64,000 nt of DNA from positions 2,741,761 through 2,805,760 of the forward strand of contig NZ_LT800494.1 of the NCBI RefSeq assembly GCF_900166665.1, in the 5' to 3' direction. Shown here piece after piece: positions 8,701 to 18,378 of the stretch. The stretch comes from Cytobacillus gottheilii (GTDB lineage Bacteria > Bacillota > Bacilli > Bacillales > Cytobacillaceae). The stretch's first letter is position 1. Each line of letters begins with the position of its first letter. A program made the translations under genes and the position numbers. Below the pieces are notes generated by a model, which saw only the letters and a list, made by a program, of their open reading frames with translations, did not search any database and was not told where the DNA came from.

Positions 8701-10260
8701 TTATTTTGCATATTCAACAGCTCTCGTTTCACGGATCACTGTTACTTTAATATGTCCTGGGTAATCCAGTTCTTCTTCAATTTTCTTGCGGATATCTCGT
8801 GCCAGTCGATGTGATTCAAGATCGTCAATTTGCTCAGGTTTTACCATAATGCGTATTTCGCGGCCAGCCTGAATTGCAAATGATTTCTCAACTCCATCAT
8901 AAGACTCTGAAATTTCCTCAAGCTTTTCAAGACGACGAATATAGTTTTCAAGTGTTTCACGTCTTGCTCCCGGGCGTGCAGCCGATAAGGCATCTGCAGC
9001 TGCCACAAGAACAGCAATGATGGACGTAGGCTCTGAATCACCATGGTGAGACGCGATACTATTGATGACAACTGGATGCTCTTTGTATTTTGTAGCAAGC
9101 TCCACACCAATTTCAACGTGGCTTCCTTCGACTTCGTGGTCAATTGCCTTCCCGATGTCATGCAGTAAACCTGCGCGGCGTGCCAGTGTCTCATCCTGTC
9201 CAAGTTCTGCTGCTAACATTCCTGAAAGCTGCGCAACTTCCATTGAGTGTTTTAACACATTTTGACCATAGCTCGTCCGGAATTTTAGGCGTCCAAGAAT
9301 TTTAATTAAATCTGGATGCAACCCGTGTACACCGACTTCAAACGTAGTTTGTTCACCAATCTCACGGATATGTTCATCTACTTCGCGACGTGCTTTATCT
9401 ACCATTTCTTCAATGCGTGCAGGGTGAATACGGCCATCCTGAACGAGCTTGTCTAATGCAAGTCGTGCAGTTTCACGGCGAATCGGATCAAATCCGGAAA
9501 GAATAACCGCTTCTGGAGTATCATCGATAATTAAATCGATTCCAGTTAATGTTTCAAGTGTACGGATATTTCGTCCTTCACGTCCGATGATACGACCCTT
9601 CATTTCATCGTTTGGCAGATTTACAACTGATACAGTTGTTTCAGCAACATGGTCAGCTGCACATCTTTGGATAGCTAGTGACAAAATTTCTTTCGCTTTC
9701 TTGTCAGCGTCCTCTTTTGCTCTAATCTCGCTCTCTTTTACCATTATAGCGACTTCATGAGACACTTCTTGCTCTGTGCGCTCTAAAATGATGGACTTCG
9801 CTTCTTCGCGAGTTAAACCAGAGATGCGTTCTAGCTCTGTTTGCTGCGCTTGTACCATCTTGTCCACTTTGCTTTCCATCTCTTCTATATGCTGTTGTCT
9901 TTTGCTAAGAGAATCGTCCCTCTTTTCTAATTGTACTTCACGTTTATCTAACGTTTCATCCTTACGGTCAAGATTCTCTTCTTTTTGCAGTAAACGATTT
10001 TCTTGTTTTTGCAGTTCATTTCTGCGATCACGAACTTCACGTTCAGCTTCTGTGCGAAGCTTGTGAATCTCATCCTTGGCTTCAAGCAGGGCTTCCTTTT
10101 TGGTCGCTTCCGCTTCACGCTTAGCGTCTTCTAAAATTTGCTCAGCTGCGTCTTTAGCACCTGCGATCTTTGCTTCAGAAATAGATTTACGAACAAAATA
10201 GCCAACAAAAGCACCGAGTATTAGGCCAAGCAAAATGGAGATGATTGTTACTGGTTCCAT
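8701..10260 (-). CDS. rny: Ribonuclease Y
   Basis: The membrane-anchored endoribonuclease that starts bulk mRNA decay in Firmicutes. The 519 residues run: one N-terminal membrane helix (about 2-22, ending VGYFVRKS), a long charged coiled coil rich in Lys and Glu (about 28-190), a KH RNA-binding domain ([20 protein letters not shown], about 210-230) and an HD hydrolase domain with [18 protein letters not shown] (about 360-378). Two ATG codons are adjacent; the second was chosen because it is 7 bases from AGGAGG whereas the first is only 4 away. It sits between recA and ymdB as expected and is followed by a strong terminator. Confidence 0.97.
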   Translation of the reverse strand: MEPVTIISILLGLILGAFVGYFVRKSISEAKIAGAKDAAEQILEDAKREAEATKKEALLEAKDEIHKLRTEAEREVRDRRNELQKQENRLLQKEENLDRKDETLDKREVQLEKRDDSLSKRQQHIEEMESKVDKMVQAQQTELERISGLTREEAKSIILERTEQEVSHEVAIMVKESEIRAKEDADKKAKEILSLAIQRCAADHVAETTVSVVNLPNDEMKGRIIGREGRNIRTLETLTGIDLIIDDTPEAVILSGFDPIRRETARLALDKLVQDGRIHPARIEEMVDKARREVDEHIREIGEQTTFEVGVHGLHPDLIKILGRLKFRTSYGQNVLKHSMEVAQLSGMLAAELGQDETLARRAGLLHDIGKAIDHEVEGSHVEIGVELATKYKEHPVVINSIASHHGDSEPTSIIAVLVAAADALSAARPGARRETLENYIRRLEKLEEISESYDGVEKSFAIQAGREIRIMVKPEQIDDLESHRLARDIRKKIEEELDYPGHIKVTVIRETRAVEYAK

Positions 10261-10648
10261 CATTTCACCTCCTCTTGCTATGAACTTTTTGTTACGTTTC
10301 TAAAAGTGATGCTTGTACATGATCATCGTTCAATGTACAGCACTGCGGCTTCTAAACGCTTTTCATACTTTATAAAAAATGTAAAATATACAATTTTAAT
10401 TGTAAAGCTGTGAAAATTTATTGTCAAGTGCTCCAGGTCCTTGACAGAATGATAATTTAAGTATTTTCGCAGTTTTTGAAAACTTTGTCCTTTTTACTGT
10501 GAAAAATAGGCTTCTCAGCACAATTTCAGGATCATCCAAGCCATCCAAAACAATTGTTGCCGATTCTTTAAAGATAGATATGAAAGATTGTATGTAAATC
10601 AAAAAAGCGGACAAAGTCTAAATCGACCCTTGTCCACTTCTTAGCGCC
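10261..10648. other. Intergenic region between recA and rny
   Basis: Holds the recA terminator at the right and the rny leader at the left. An imperfect hairpin (GCTTGTACAT / ATGTACAGC, 10311-10341) lies in the predicted 5' untranslated part of rny. The middle is AT-rich with no recognisable coding content; a 72-codon open frame there was judged spurious. I could not fix the rny promoter. Confidence 0.5.
10601..10637 (-). terminator. Terminator of recA
   Basis: Minus strand: stem GTGGACAAGG / CTTTGTCCGC (two G-U pairs), loop of about 11 bases, then TTTTTT. It is immediately downstream of the recA stop. Confidence 0.85.
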
Positions 10649-11686
10649 TTAAATTAAGTCGAACTCTTCCTGCTCTTTTTCCTCTGTGACTGTGTATTGA
10701 GCATCCAGACCGTAGTGTTCGCGAATTTGCTGCTGAATTTGCTTGCGAATTTCAGAGTTTTCTTTTAAGAACTGCTTCGCGTTCTCACGGCCTTGGCCTA
10801 AACGTTCCTCGTTGTAGGAATACCATGATCCGCTCTTTTGAACAATATCAACTTCAGAGCCAAGATCAATGATTTCTCCTTCTTTAGAAATCCCCTCACC
10901 GTACATGATATCCACTTCAGCTACACGGAATGGAGGAGCAACTTTATTCTTAACTACTTTAATTTTAGTCTTGTTACCGACCATTTCATTGCCTTGTTTT
11001 AATGTTTCAGCACGGCGCACTTCCAGACGAATAGTAGAATAGAACTTTAAGGCACGTCCACCTGGAGTTGTTTCAGGGTTACCGAACATAACACCAACTT
11101 TTTCACGGATCTGGTTAATAAAGATGGCAATCGTTTTGGATTTATTAATAGCACCAGAAAGCTTACGAAGTGCCTGGGACATTAAGCGAGCCTGTAAACC
11201 AACGTGGGAGTCACCCATTTCCCCTTCAATCTCCGCTTTCGGAACAAGAGCCGCAACTGAGTCAATTACTAGAATATCTACTGCACCGCTTCGTACAAGA
11301 GCTTCAGCAATCTCAAGTGCCTGTTCACCTGTATCAGGCTGAGATAATAGCAGTTCATCAATGTTTACACCCAGCTTTTGAGCATAAACCGGATCAAGCG
11401 CATGCTCAGCATCAATAAATGCAGCCTGTCCGCCTTGTGCTTGAACCTCTGCGATAGCATGAAGTGCTACAGTTGTTTTACCTGAACTTTCAGGTCCATA
11501 TGTTTCAATAATTCTTCCGCGCGGATATCCGCCTATCCCAAGAGCTGCATCAAGTGCTAGAGAACCACTTGGAACCGCAGATACTTTTTGCTCTGCCTGC
11601 TCGCCCAGTTTCATAATTGAACCTTTACCAAATTGCTTTTCTATTTGCTTTAATGCCATTTCAAGTGCTGCCTGACGATCACTCAC
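10649..11686 (-). CDS. recA: Recombinase A
   Basis: The central homologous recombination ATPase and LexA co-protease. It has 345 residues, normal for Bacillus. Visible motifs: Walker [10 protein letters not shown] (about 65-73), Walker [21 protein letters not shown], loop L2 [20 protein letters not shown] with [11 protein letters not shown], and the acidic C terminus [11 protein letters not shown]. The start is the GTG 8 bases after AAAGGAGG. A LexA-type box and a sigma-A promoter lie upstream, and it has its own terminator, so it forms a single-gene SOS unit between cinA and rny. Confidence 0.98.
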   Translation of the reverse strand: MSDRQAALEMALKQIEKQFGKGSIMKLGEQAEQKVSAVPSGSLALDAALGIGGYPRGRIIETYGPESSGKTTVALHAIAEVQAQGGQAAFIDAEHALDPVYAQKLGVNIDELLLSQPDTGEQALEIAEALVRSGAVDILVIDSVAALVPKAEIEGEMGDSHVGLQARLMSQALRKLSGAINKSKTIAIFINQIREKVGVMFGNPETTPGGRALKFYSTIRLEVRRAETLKQGNEMVGNKTKIKVVKNKVAPPFRVAEVDIMYGEGISKEGEIIDLGSEVDIVQKSGSWYSYNEERLGQGRENAKQFLKENSEIRKQIQQQIREHYGLDAQYTVTEEKEQEEFDLI

Positions 11687-11745
11687 TCAAAATTCCTCCT
11701 TTTATATGAATGAACGAAACTGTTCATTTATCTCATCTCGAATCT

Positions 11746-11785
11746 ATCTCTACTATAAACGTTTTTTTTCTGTTTGTACAGCAAA
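11746..11785 (-). promoter_or_regulatory. sigma-A promoter of recA
   Basis: Minus strand: TGTACA, 18-base spacer rich in A, TATAGT. The -10 box is strong and the -35 is moderate (4 of 6). It lies just downstream of the LexA-type box and about 60 bases before the start codon. Confidence 0.5.
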
Positions 11786-11789
11786 AAGT

Positions 11790-11803
11790 CGAACATTCAT
11801 TCG
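11790..11803. promoter_or_regulatory. LexA (DinR) SOS box upstream of recA
   Basis: Minus strand reads CGAATGAATGTTCG. It matches the Bacillus SOS consensus CGAACRNRYGTTCG at all constrained positions but one. Its place just upstream of the recA -35 region fits LexA repression. Confidence 0.7.
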
Positions 11804-11969
11804 TTTTTTTTATTTCCAGTGACACTTGCCAAAATTGGATTTTCTGCTGGCAAAAGCTCGTTAATCTCATTAAATATGTTCGAGAAATGCAAAAAGCTGC
11901 CACTATCTGAATTTATGTGAGGCTGCCTATGAAAATTTCTATCATAATCGTTATTTATCAAAAACAAAA

Positions 11970-11990
11970 GGAATGCACATCCTGCATCCC
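11970..11990 (-). terminator. Terminator of cinA
   Basis: Minus strand: GGGATGCA / TGCATTCC stem (one G-U pair) with five-base loop GGATG, then TTTTGTTTTTG. It starts 9 bases after the cinA stop and separates cinA from recA. Confidence 0.75.
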
Positions 11991-11998
11991 TCCTGCTT

Positions 11999-13240
11999 TT
12001 ACGCTTCCTGTATATAGCTCAACAAAAAGTGACATCCATATTTTATGCTTCGCATCCGATTCGCTGCTCTTGAGCCGCCCAGATTTAGTTTTTCAACTGC
12101 TGTTTCTTTCCCTTTTTGGAAGAGTCCGATATAGACTGTGCCAACAGGGTGGCCTTCTAATTCATCCGGTCCGGCAACGCCAGTAAAACTGATGCCGACA
12201 TCGGCATTCATCAGCTTGGCCGCATTTTCTGCCAGTTCTATTGCACATTCACCGCTGACAACCCCAAACGATTGAATGGTTTCTTCTTTTACCTGCAGGA
12301 GATTTGCTTTTACTTCGTTTGTATAGCATACAATTCCGCCTTTTAGAAGGCTGCCTGCACCAGGAATAGACGTAAACTCCTGCTGGAACATGCCCCCTGT
12401 CAAGCTTTCTGCTGCAGCAATCGTCAAGTCCTTTTCTTTCAGCAGCTTGATCAGCTCTTCCATAAGAGACGTGTCGTCATATCCGTATATATATTGGCCG
12501 ACTCGTGTTCTGATCTTCTCTTCTGTTTCATCAATCAGCTGATGAGCCACCTGAAGATCACCATGCTTCGCAGTAATTCTCAGTGTAACCTCCCCATCGC
12601 CTGCAAGCGGGGCAATCGTTGGGTTGCTTTGACCATCAATTAAATCCTCAATTTCTGTTTCCAGCATGGCTTCGCCAATGCCAAAAAAACGCAAAACTCG
12701 AGAGGCAATCACTTCAGTGGAACCCAGTTTCGAGCGCAATGCCGGGTATGCAAATTTAAGAAACATTGGTTCCATTTCTTTTGGCGGTCCCGGCAGCAGC
12801 ATATAGATGCGCTCATCTTTTTTGAAGATCATTCCAGGTGCCATCCCATGCTCGTTTGGAAGAACCTCTGATCCACGTAAAATGAGCGCTTGTTTTTTGT
12901 TATTCTCTGTCATTGGCCGTCCAGTTCTTGTAAAGTACGCCTCAATGGAAAGCAGCGCATGTTCATCCATTTGCAGCTCTGTATTCAAATGGCTGGCAAT
13001 GGTTTCCTTTGTGAGGTCATCCTTCGTTGGACCAAGGCCTCCTGTAAAAATAATCAAATCGGCCCTGTTTTCAGCAATTTCAATTGCTGACTTCAGGCGG
13101 GAGGGATTATCTCCTACAGCGGTTTGATAGTATACATTAATGCCGATATCGGCCAGCTGCCTGGAAATAAAGCGAGCGTTTGTGTTTACGATCTGGCCAA
13201 GCAAAAGCTCTGAACCAACCGCAATGATTTCTGCATTCAT
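11999..13240 (-). CDS. cinA: CinA, competence/damage-inducible protein with nicotinamide-mononucleotide deamidase domain
   Basis: A 413-residue two-domain protein. The N-terminal MoaB/MogA-like domain carries [20 protein letters not shown] and [15 protein letters not shown]. The C-terminal PncC-type amidase domain (from about residue 255) has [20 protein letters not shown] and [20 protein letters not shown]. Full-length CinA proteins act on pyridine-nucleotide by-products, NMN deamidation and ADP-ribose type substrates. It lies between pgsA and recA, the classic competence arrangement in Gram-positives, but here a terminator separates it from recA. Confidence 0.95.
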   Translation of the reverse strand: MNAEIIAVGSELLLGQIVNTNARFISRQLADIGINVYYQTAVGDNPSRLKSAIEIAENRADLIIFTGGLGPTKDDLTKETIASHLNTELQMDEHALLSIEAYFTRTGRPMTENNKKQALILRGSEVLPNEHGMAPGMIFKKDERIYMLLPGPPKEMEPMFLKFAYPALRSKLGSTEVIASRVLRFFGIGEAMLETEIEDLIDGQSNPTIAPLAGDGEVTLRITAKHGDLQVAHQLIDETEEKIRTRVGQYIYGYDDTSLMEELIKLLKEKDLTIAAAESLTGGMFQQEFTSIPGAGSLLKGGIVCYTNEVKANLLQVKEETIQSFGVVSGECAIELAENAAKLMNADVGISFTGVAGPDELEGHPVGTVYIGLFQKGKETAVEKLNLGGSRAANRMRSIKYGCHFLLSYIQEA

Positions 13241-13258
13241 GCTTTCCCCTCCGATTGC

Positions 13259-13840
13259 TTATTTAGAATTAACAAAAGCTTGTTTATTTTTTGCAAAATA
13301 ATCCCATCCCGACCAAACTGTGAAGATCAGCGCGACCCAAAGGGCAATCATATCAAACGGGATAGAGATCATTTCAAATAGAATATTATGCAGCAGCAAA
13401 GCTGAAACGGCAATAATTTGGGCCCAAGTCTTAATTTTGCCTAGCATATTTGCAGCGACTACCTCACCGCCGCCAGCCAAAATAAGGCGGAGACCAGTAA
13501 CCGCAAATTCACGGCTAATGATAATAATAACGATCCAGGAAGGAGCAAGATGCAGCTCAACAAGTACGATTAATGCTGCCGAAACAAGCAATTTATCTGC
13601 AAGCGGATCTAAAAACTTCCCGAGATTTGTAACCAGATTATATTTTCTGGCAATGTAGCCATCGATCCAGTCTGTTGTTGACGCAATGATAAACAGCAGT
13701 GCACCTGCTAAGTGGGCAACAGGCAGTTCATCAACTCCAAGCAGGGAAATGTCACCCCATGAAAAAGGATCAAGCATGATAATCATAAACAATGGGATTA
13801 ACATAATTCTAGATATTGTAATTTTATTAGGCAGATTCAT
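13259..13840 (-). CDS. pgsA: CDP-diacylglycerol--glycerol-3-phosphate 3-phosphatidyltransferase
   Basis: Makes phosphatidylglycerol-phosphate, the committed step of anionic phospholipid synthesis. The 193 residues have about four to five membrane helices and the CDP-alcohol phosphatidyltransferase motif DWIDGYIARKYNLVTN followed by GKFLDPLADK (DGxxAR...G...D...D, about 58-83). The start MNLPNKITISR is behind GGAGGTCTATA. It follows rodZ in transcription order, with cinA starting 18 bases after its stop, so pgsA-cinA probably share a transcript. Confidence 0.96.
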   Translation of the reverse strand: MNLPNKITISRIMLIPLFMIIMLDPFSWGDISLLGVDELPVAHLAGALLFIIASTTDWIDGYIARKYNLVTNLGKFLDPLADKLLVSAALIVLVELHLAPSWIVIIIISREFAVTGLRLILAGGGEVVAANMLGKIKTWAQIIAVSALLLHNILFEMISIPFDMIALWVALIFTVWSGWDYFAKNKQAFVNSK

Positions 13841-13888
13841 TATAGACCTCCAGTAATAATTGCTTTACCGATTTTAACGCATGAGAAA

Positions 13889-13911
13889 ATAGCCATCAGA
13901 TTGATGACTAT
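13889..13911 (-). terminator. Weak terminator at the rodZ stop
   Basis: Minus strand: ATAGTCATCA / TGATGGCTAT stem with a three-base loop, then TTTTCTC. The stem overlaps the rodZ stop codon. The short T-run suggests partial read-through into pgsA. Confidence 0.5.
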
Positions 13912-14828
13912 TCAGTATCCGCGACGTAGCGGATGGTAATATCCTGCCGTACGAAATCACTTGGTGAGACAGCATACTCAATTTTTTCATCATTAATGTA
14001 TATTTCTGTGTTAGAAGAGTTTCCAATAACAAGCACCGCTTCTTCTTCTTTTGTCAGGTCAACAACTTGAGTTGAATTGGCTTCATCTCCAGCAACGAGC
14101 ATCCCTTGAAAGAAAGAATAGCCTTTGCCATTTTTAATATTCACCCATGTTTCGCCTGTTGAAACAAGCTTCAGTTCAAACTTGTCCGTATTTTTCAGCT
14201 CATATGTTGTATATTGGCCATTCGTCTCAGCAGTTGTTACTTCTTGAGCAGGAGGTTCTGGTTCCTCGACAGGTTCTTCAACAGGTTCTTCTTGCTCTGT
14301 ATCCTCGCCAGTGCCTTCATCTGCTTCATTCTCGCCTGAACCGTTATTTTCATCGGTATCCTCAGGCAGGTTATTCTCGACATTTACACCAGGAGTATTC
14401 TCCGGTTCAGCAGGATCGGTTGCATTATTGCCGGAAAATTGTACATAGAAATAATAAACAACAGCAAATACTCCGACCACAAATACAGCGATTAGAACTT
14501 TCGGCAGGATTTCAAAGAATTTTGATGTCCCGCCAGAAATATCTTTTCGTGTCTGAACTCTTGAGAGCTTTTCTGGAATATCTTCATTCATACCAGTTGG
14601 GATTTCACTCTTAAATTCCTCAAAAAGTTCTTCAGGATGCAGGCCAACAACCTCTGCATATTGCTTAATAAATGCTCTAACATAGAATTTCCCCGGCATG
14701 ACACTATAATTGCCTTCTTCAATGCCCACTAAATATCTTTTTTGAATCTTGGTTGCTGTCTGCAGATCATCAAGACTCATGCCCTTTGCGATCCGGGCTT
14801 CTTTCAATCGATTTCCTAGTTCTGTCAT
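13908..14828 (-). CDS. rodZ: RodZ-type cytoskeletal adaptor (YmfM)
   Basis: A 306-residue bitopic membrane protein that links MreB-based wall synthesis to the membrane. Order: an N-terminal Xre-like helix-turn-helix (about 5-75, LGNRLKEARIAKGMSLDDLQ ... MPGKFYVRAFIKQYAE), a basic juxtamembrane stretch, one membrane helix (VLIAVFVVGVFAVVYYFYV, about 115-135), a very acidic Glu/Pro linker (about 140-205) and an external DUF4115 beta domain. The ATG after GGAAGGTGTTATA was chosen; the frame extends 13 codons further without a ribosome site. It stands in the ymf cluster before pgsA as in B. subtilis. Confidence 0.94.
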   Translation of the reverse strand: MTELGNRLKEARIAKGMSLDDLQTATKIQKRYLVGIEEGNYSVMPGKFYVRAFIKQYAEVVGLHPEELFEEFKSEIPTGMNEDIPEKLSRVQTRKDISGGTSKFFEILPKVLIAVFVVGVFAVVYYFYVQFSGNNATDPAEPENTPGVNVENNLPEDTDENNGSGENEADEGTGEDTEQEEPVEEPVEEPEPPAQEVTTAETNGQYTTYELKNTDKFELKLVSTGETWVNIKNGKGYSFFQGMLVAGDEANSTQVVDLTKEEEAVLVIGNSSNTEIYINDEKIEYAVSPSDFVRQDITIRYVADTE

Positions 14829-14847
14829 TATAACACCTTCCAACGTA

Positions 14848-15639
14848 CTAAAAATCAAAGTCTCCAAAAGCAGATTCAGAGAACATATTGTTTTTGTCTA
14901 CTACATCATACTTAATTTCTTCATCTGGCTCATGACGCAATTCGATAATATAATCAAAGTCATTAAGTGTATATTCTGTATTTTGCACAAAAATATCCGG
15001 ATGCTCAATCACTTTAACCGATGGAAGCCTCATGATTTCTCTCACTAACTGCCAATGACGCTCATTTGCCCGCCTTGTTGAGACAATTCCATCTATAATA
15101 AATAAATTATCTGCATTATACTCGTCATCAATCAGCTGATTCCGAATCGTCTGCTTTAAAAGCGTCGAAGAAACAAATAGCCAGCGTTTATTCGCACACA
15201 CACTGGAAGCAACGATCGACTCTGTCTTTCCGACACGGGGCATACCTCGAATGCCTATCAGCTTATGGCCATCCTGTTTAAACAATTCTGCCATAAAATC
15301 AACTAAAAGACCAAGTTCCTTTCTTTCAAATCGGAATGTTTTTTTATCATCCGCATCTCTTTGTATGTATCGGCCATGACGGACTGCTAATCGGTCACGC
15401 AGCTTCGGCTCCCGAATTTTGATTACTTTTATTGTATCCATTGTATGTAAAATTGACTCAAGTCTAACGATTTGTTCGTCGTCTTCTGCTAAAATTAACA
15501 ATCCTCTTCGACCTTCATCTACCCCATTAATTGTTACAATATTTATTGATAGCATCCCGAGAAGGGAAGAAATATCCCCCAGCAGACCAGGCCTGTTTAT
15601 CACAATTTCATATTCGAGGTACCATTCTTTCTTTTCCAC
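14848..15639 (-). CDS. ymfK: YmfK (DUF3388), ACT-like domain followed by P-loop domain
   Basis: A 263-residue conserved Bacillus protein of unknown function. Read directly, residues 8-75 look like an ACT small-molecule sensor (EYEIVINRPGLLGDISSLLG, then INIVTINGV). Residues 132-139 are GMPRVGKT, matching Walker A GxxxxGKT, and residues 178-184 are NLFIIDG, a plausible Walker B. A conserved C-terminal part ends in an acidic-aromatic tail. This suggests a ligand-sensing nucleotide-binding protein; that is inference, not known function. The start is a GTG after TTAGGAGG. It ends 19 bases before rodZ, so the two are probably co-transcribed. Confidence 0.85.
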   Translation of the reverse strand: MEKKEWYLEYEIVINRPGLLGDISSLLGMLSINIVTINGVDEGRRGLLILAEDDEQIVRLESILHTMDTIKVIKIREPKLRDRLAVRHGRYIQRDADDKKTFRFERKELGLLVDFMAELFKQDGHKLIGIRGMPRVGKTESIVASSVCANKRWLFVSSTLLKQTIRNQLIDDEYNADNLFIIDGIVSTRRANERHWQLVREIMRLPSVKVIEHPDIFVQNTEYTLNDFDYIIELRHEPDEEIKYDVVDKNNMFSESAFGDFDF

Positions 15640-15822
15640 AGAAAAAACCTCCTAAAACTAGCCAAGCAATTAAATTAATTTATTTTTAATAGAGCCAATT
15701 TCATTCCTCTATTTCATCTAGCTTCTATAATATATGATTTCCAATAAAGATGAAAGGAAAAACGCTATTGGTGAAAGGATTATTACTAGCAGGAGAGAAT
15801 CTGCTGGCCGTTTCATAATAGA

Positions 15823-15848
15823 AAAAAGAGAGGATGCCCTCTCTTTTT
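15823..15848. terminator. Bidirectional terminator after ymfJ
   Basis: Perfect stem AAAAAGAGAGG / CCTCTCTTTTT with loop ATGC, usable on either strand. It separates ymfJ from ymfK-rodZ, so ymfK likely has its own promoter. Confidence 0.85.
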
Positions 15849-15858
15849 CAGTGATGTA

Positions 15859-16116
15859 TTACTTTGTACCGTTGTTTTCAACAAGCTTAACCATCATATT
15901 GGCAATCGCATGTTGTTCCTGTTCATTCGCAACAGACCAAAGATCCGCAAGAATGCGCTCCTGATCGTTTTTCGGTTCAACTTGCTTTGCCAGATAGTCA
16001 CCGATTTCGAAAGCAACGTTGTTAACTGTATCTTTGCCCATCCCTTGGTTCTCACCTTGGTGAAGACGATCAGCAAGGAAATCCTTCCATTGTTGCCAAT
16101 TATCAAGTACTGACAT
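15859..16116 (-). CDS. ymfJ: YmfJ (DUF3243 family) small protein
   Basis: An 85-residue conserved protein. Sequence begins MSVLDNWQQWKDFLADRLHQ and includes NNVAFEIGDYLAKQVEPKND, then ILADLWSVANEQEQHAIANM. It is mostly helical, has no membrane segment and no catalytic motif. The role is unknown; the family is restricted to Bacillaceae-like Firmicutes and always sits between ymfI and ymfK. The start chosen has GGAGGGATTTGTAC before ATG; a longer frame lacks a ribosome site. Confidence 0.9.
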   Translation of the reverse strand: MSVLDNWQQWKDFLADRLHQGENQGMGKDTVNNVAFEIGDYLAKQVEPKNDQERILADLWSVANEQEQHAIANMMVKLVENNGTK

Positions 16117-16241
16117 GTACAAATCCCTCCTTAATGGTAATACGATATTATTTTGCATTTAGAGGAGAGAAAATATTCATCGAGTACAACATACTCTAGT
16201 GTATAAAATGACAACTTTTTGACGAATTGCACATATATAAC

Positions 16242-16964
16242 TTAAGTGTACCAGCCGCCATTTACAGCGAGCACCTGTCCGGTTATATAGGAGGCCTGAT
16301 CAGAAATTAAAAATTGCACGGCATCTGCCACATTTTGGGCAGTACCCATTTTCCCCATCGGAACGTCTTCTTGTATGCCTAAAATTTCTTCCTCAGAGAA
16401 CCCAGACATCATATTCGTTGAAATAGCCCCAGGCGCAACCGTATTTACACGCACGCCGCTTAAAGCCAGCTCCTTGCTTAACGCTTTAACGAAAGAGATT
16501 TGCGCACCTTTTGCAGCAGAATAAAGCACCTCACAAGCAGAGCCGGTCTGACCCCAGATCGATGAAATAAAGACAATGCTTCCTGTTCCTTTTTTTATCA
16601 GCTTCGGCAAAAGCTCTTTTGTCAATAAAATCGGTGCTGTTGCATGCACATACAGCATATCTTCCGCATCACGATCCGTCATATCTGTGAACAACCCATA
16701 ATGTGCAATTCCGCTTGTTATAACAATTTCATCTAGTGAAAAGATGTTTGCAGCGATTTTTTTATAGCCTCCATGTACAGAGAGGTCCGCTTGGATAGGG
16801 ATATATTCTCCTCCATATTCTGCAAACTCTTGCAGCAAGCTGTCAATTGGTGCGGCGTTCTGATTGTAATGCAAATACAAGGAATAACCATTTTGAGCCA
16901 ATTTTCGGCAAACTGCTTGACCAATCCCTCCGCTCGCACCTGTTACTAAAGCAAATTTCTTCAT
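16242..16964 (-). CDS. ymfI: YmfI short-chain dehydrogenase/reductase
   Basis: A 240-residue classical SDR oxidoreductase. The NAD(P)-binding TGASGGIGQ is at residues 8-16, the catalytic Ser/Tyr/Lys are in FISSIWGQTGSACEVLYSAAK (YxxxK), and NTVAPGAISTNM completes the nucleotide site. The protein resembles 3-oxoacyl-ACP reductases such as FabG, but its substrate is unknown. The 8-residue spacing to the Rossmann glycine motif and the start at MKKFALVTG are normal. It follows ymfH after a terminator. Confidence 0.93.
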   Translation of the reverse strand: MKKFALVTGASGGIGQAVCRKLAQNGYSLYLHYNQNAAPIDSLLQEFAEYGGEYIPIQADLSVHGGYKKIAANIFSLDEIVITSGIAHYGLFTDMTDRDAEDMLYVHATAPILLTKELLPKLIKKGTGSIVFISSIWGQTGSACEVLYSAAKGAQISFVKALSKELALSGVRVNTVAPGAISTNMMSGFSEEEILGIQEDVPMGKMGTAQNVADAVQFLISDQASYITGQVLAVNGGWYT

Positions 16965-17053
16965 ATGTATTCACTCCAAAAAACTTCATCATAGGTATTC
17001 TACCATAAGAGAACGGTTTGCAGAGCGTCAGTATGGTAGAAGTCTGCACAACA

Positions 17054-17078
17054 AAAAAGGGAGTTTCCCCCCCTTTTT
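17054..17078 (-). terminator. Terminator of ymfH
   Basis: Stem AAAAAGGG / CCCTTTTT around a 9-base loop, ending in a T-run on the minus strand just after the ymfH stop. Confidence 0.75.
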
Positions 17079-17088
17079 AGAACAGTTC

Positions 17089-18378
17089 TTATGCTTTTGG
17101 CAATACTTGAAAAACAGTAAAGCGATCTTCTTCAATAAATCTGGAAGCGGCCTGCTCTACATCCTCTAACGTAATGCTTTCAAGCATTGGCACTACTTCA
17201 AACAGCTTCATATCATTAAATGCATACCGCGTGAATTGATTGGCGATGTATTCAGGCGAGTTAATGGCTCTTAGGAACGCACCAATCTTTTTCTTTTTCG
17301 TGCGCTGCAAACTTTCTTCCGTTATTTGTCCCTGTTCTTTTGCTTTTAAGAGCATGGTTTCAAGTGTTTCGGCTAAACGGTCAGCATCCGGCGTGTCACC
17401 GCCGACCATGGCAAATCCAAAACCCTGCTCTTGCGTATAATCAAATGAAAACGTGTCATCGATCAGCCCTGCACTATAGAGCTCATTGTAGTTTTCCGAG
17501 CTTTTGCCAAAGATGATATCAAGCAGAATATTTAAGCTCAGCTCATGCTTTAGCATTTGCTCACCTGTTTGGGCCGTCTCATGACTTTTTATTCCGACTA
17601 AGCATTTAGATGTCTGTACATTCATCTTCATGACTCTTTTCTTCGTGTCACTAGCGACAGGTTCTTCATCAAATTTGCGCTGAATCGCTGGCTGCTCTTT
17701 ATAATCCTTTGCATTCTGATTGCTGCGCACGAGGTTCATGATGTCTTCCGGCTCAACAGGACCAACAATAAATAGAAGCATATTGCTTGGATGATAGAAC
17801 GTATTGTAGCACTCATATAACATATCTTTTGTAATATGTGAAATCGATTCAACCGTGCCTGCAATATCAATCTTCACCGGATGATTGCTGAACATGTTTT
17901 CAATAAGGCCAAAGTAAAGTCGCCAGTCTGGATTGTCATCATACATTGTAATTTCCTGACCGATAATCCCTTTTTCCTTTTCAACCGTGGTTTCTGTAAA
18001 ATAAGGCTCCTGCACAAAATCAATTAAGGTCTCTAAGTTTTTTTCAACATTAGATGTGCTAGAGAAAAGGTATGCCGTTCGTGTAAATGATGTAAAAGCA
18101 TTTGCAGAAGCTCCTTGGCGGCTAAACTGCTGAAAAACATCGCCATCTTCTTTTTCAAAAAGCTTATGTTCCAGAAAATGAGCAATTCCATCTGGAACTT
18201 TTACATATTCATCTTTTCCAAGCGGCAGAAAATGATTGTCGATTGAGCCGTATTTGGTTGTAAATGTTGCAAATGTTTTATTAAAGCCCTTTTTTGGAAG
18301 TATATACACATCCAAGCCATTGCTTTGCTTTTCATAATAGAGATCTTCCTGCAGCTGATTAAACGTTAGTTTTTCCAT
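17089..18378 (-). CDS. ymfH: M16 family zinc peptidase YmfH (catalytic partner)
   Basis: A 429-residue inverzincin-type peptidase. The zinc motif HxxEH is present as HFLEH (about residues 68-72) followed by KLFEKEDGDVFQQFSRQGAS, and the distal Glu lies in EKEKGIIGQEITMYDDNPDW. It starts by overlapping the ymfF stop (TGATG), so both subunits are translationally coupled, as in M16 heterodimers where one partner is inactive. In B. subtilis this pair is poorly understood; substrate here is unknown. A strong terminator follows. Confidence 0.93.
   Translation of the reverse strand: MEKLTFNQLQEDLYYEKQSNGLDVYILPKKGFNKTFATFTTKYGSIDNHFLPLGKDEYVKVPDGIAHFLEHKLFEKEDGDVFQQFSRQGASANAFTSFTRTAYLFSSTSNVEKNLETLIDFVQEPYFTETTVEKEKGIIGQEITMYDDNPDWRLYFGLIENMFSNHPVKIDIAGTVESISHITKDMLYECYNTFYHPSNMLLFIVGPVEPEDIMNLVRSNQNAKDYKEQPAIQRKFDEEPVASDTKKRVMKMNVQTSKCLVGIKSHETAQTGEQMLKHELSLNILLDIIFGKSSENYNELYSAGLIDDTFSFDYTQEQGFGFAMVGGDTPDADRLAETLETMLLKAKEQGQITEESLQRTKKKKIGAFLRAINSPEYIANQFTRYAFNDMKLFEVVPMLESITLEDVEQAASRFIEEDRFTVFQVLPKA

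Noticed and set aside
10396..10614. 72-codon open frame between recA and rny
   Set aside because: No ribosome site, it runs out of the recA terminator stem, and the composition looks random.
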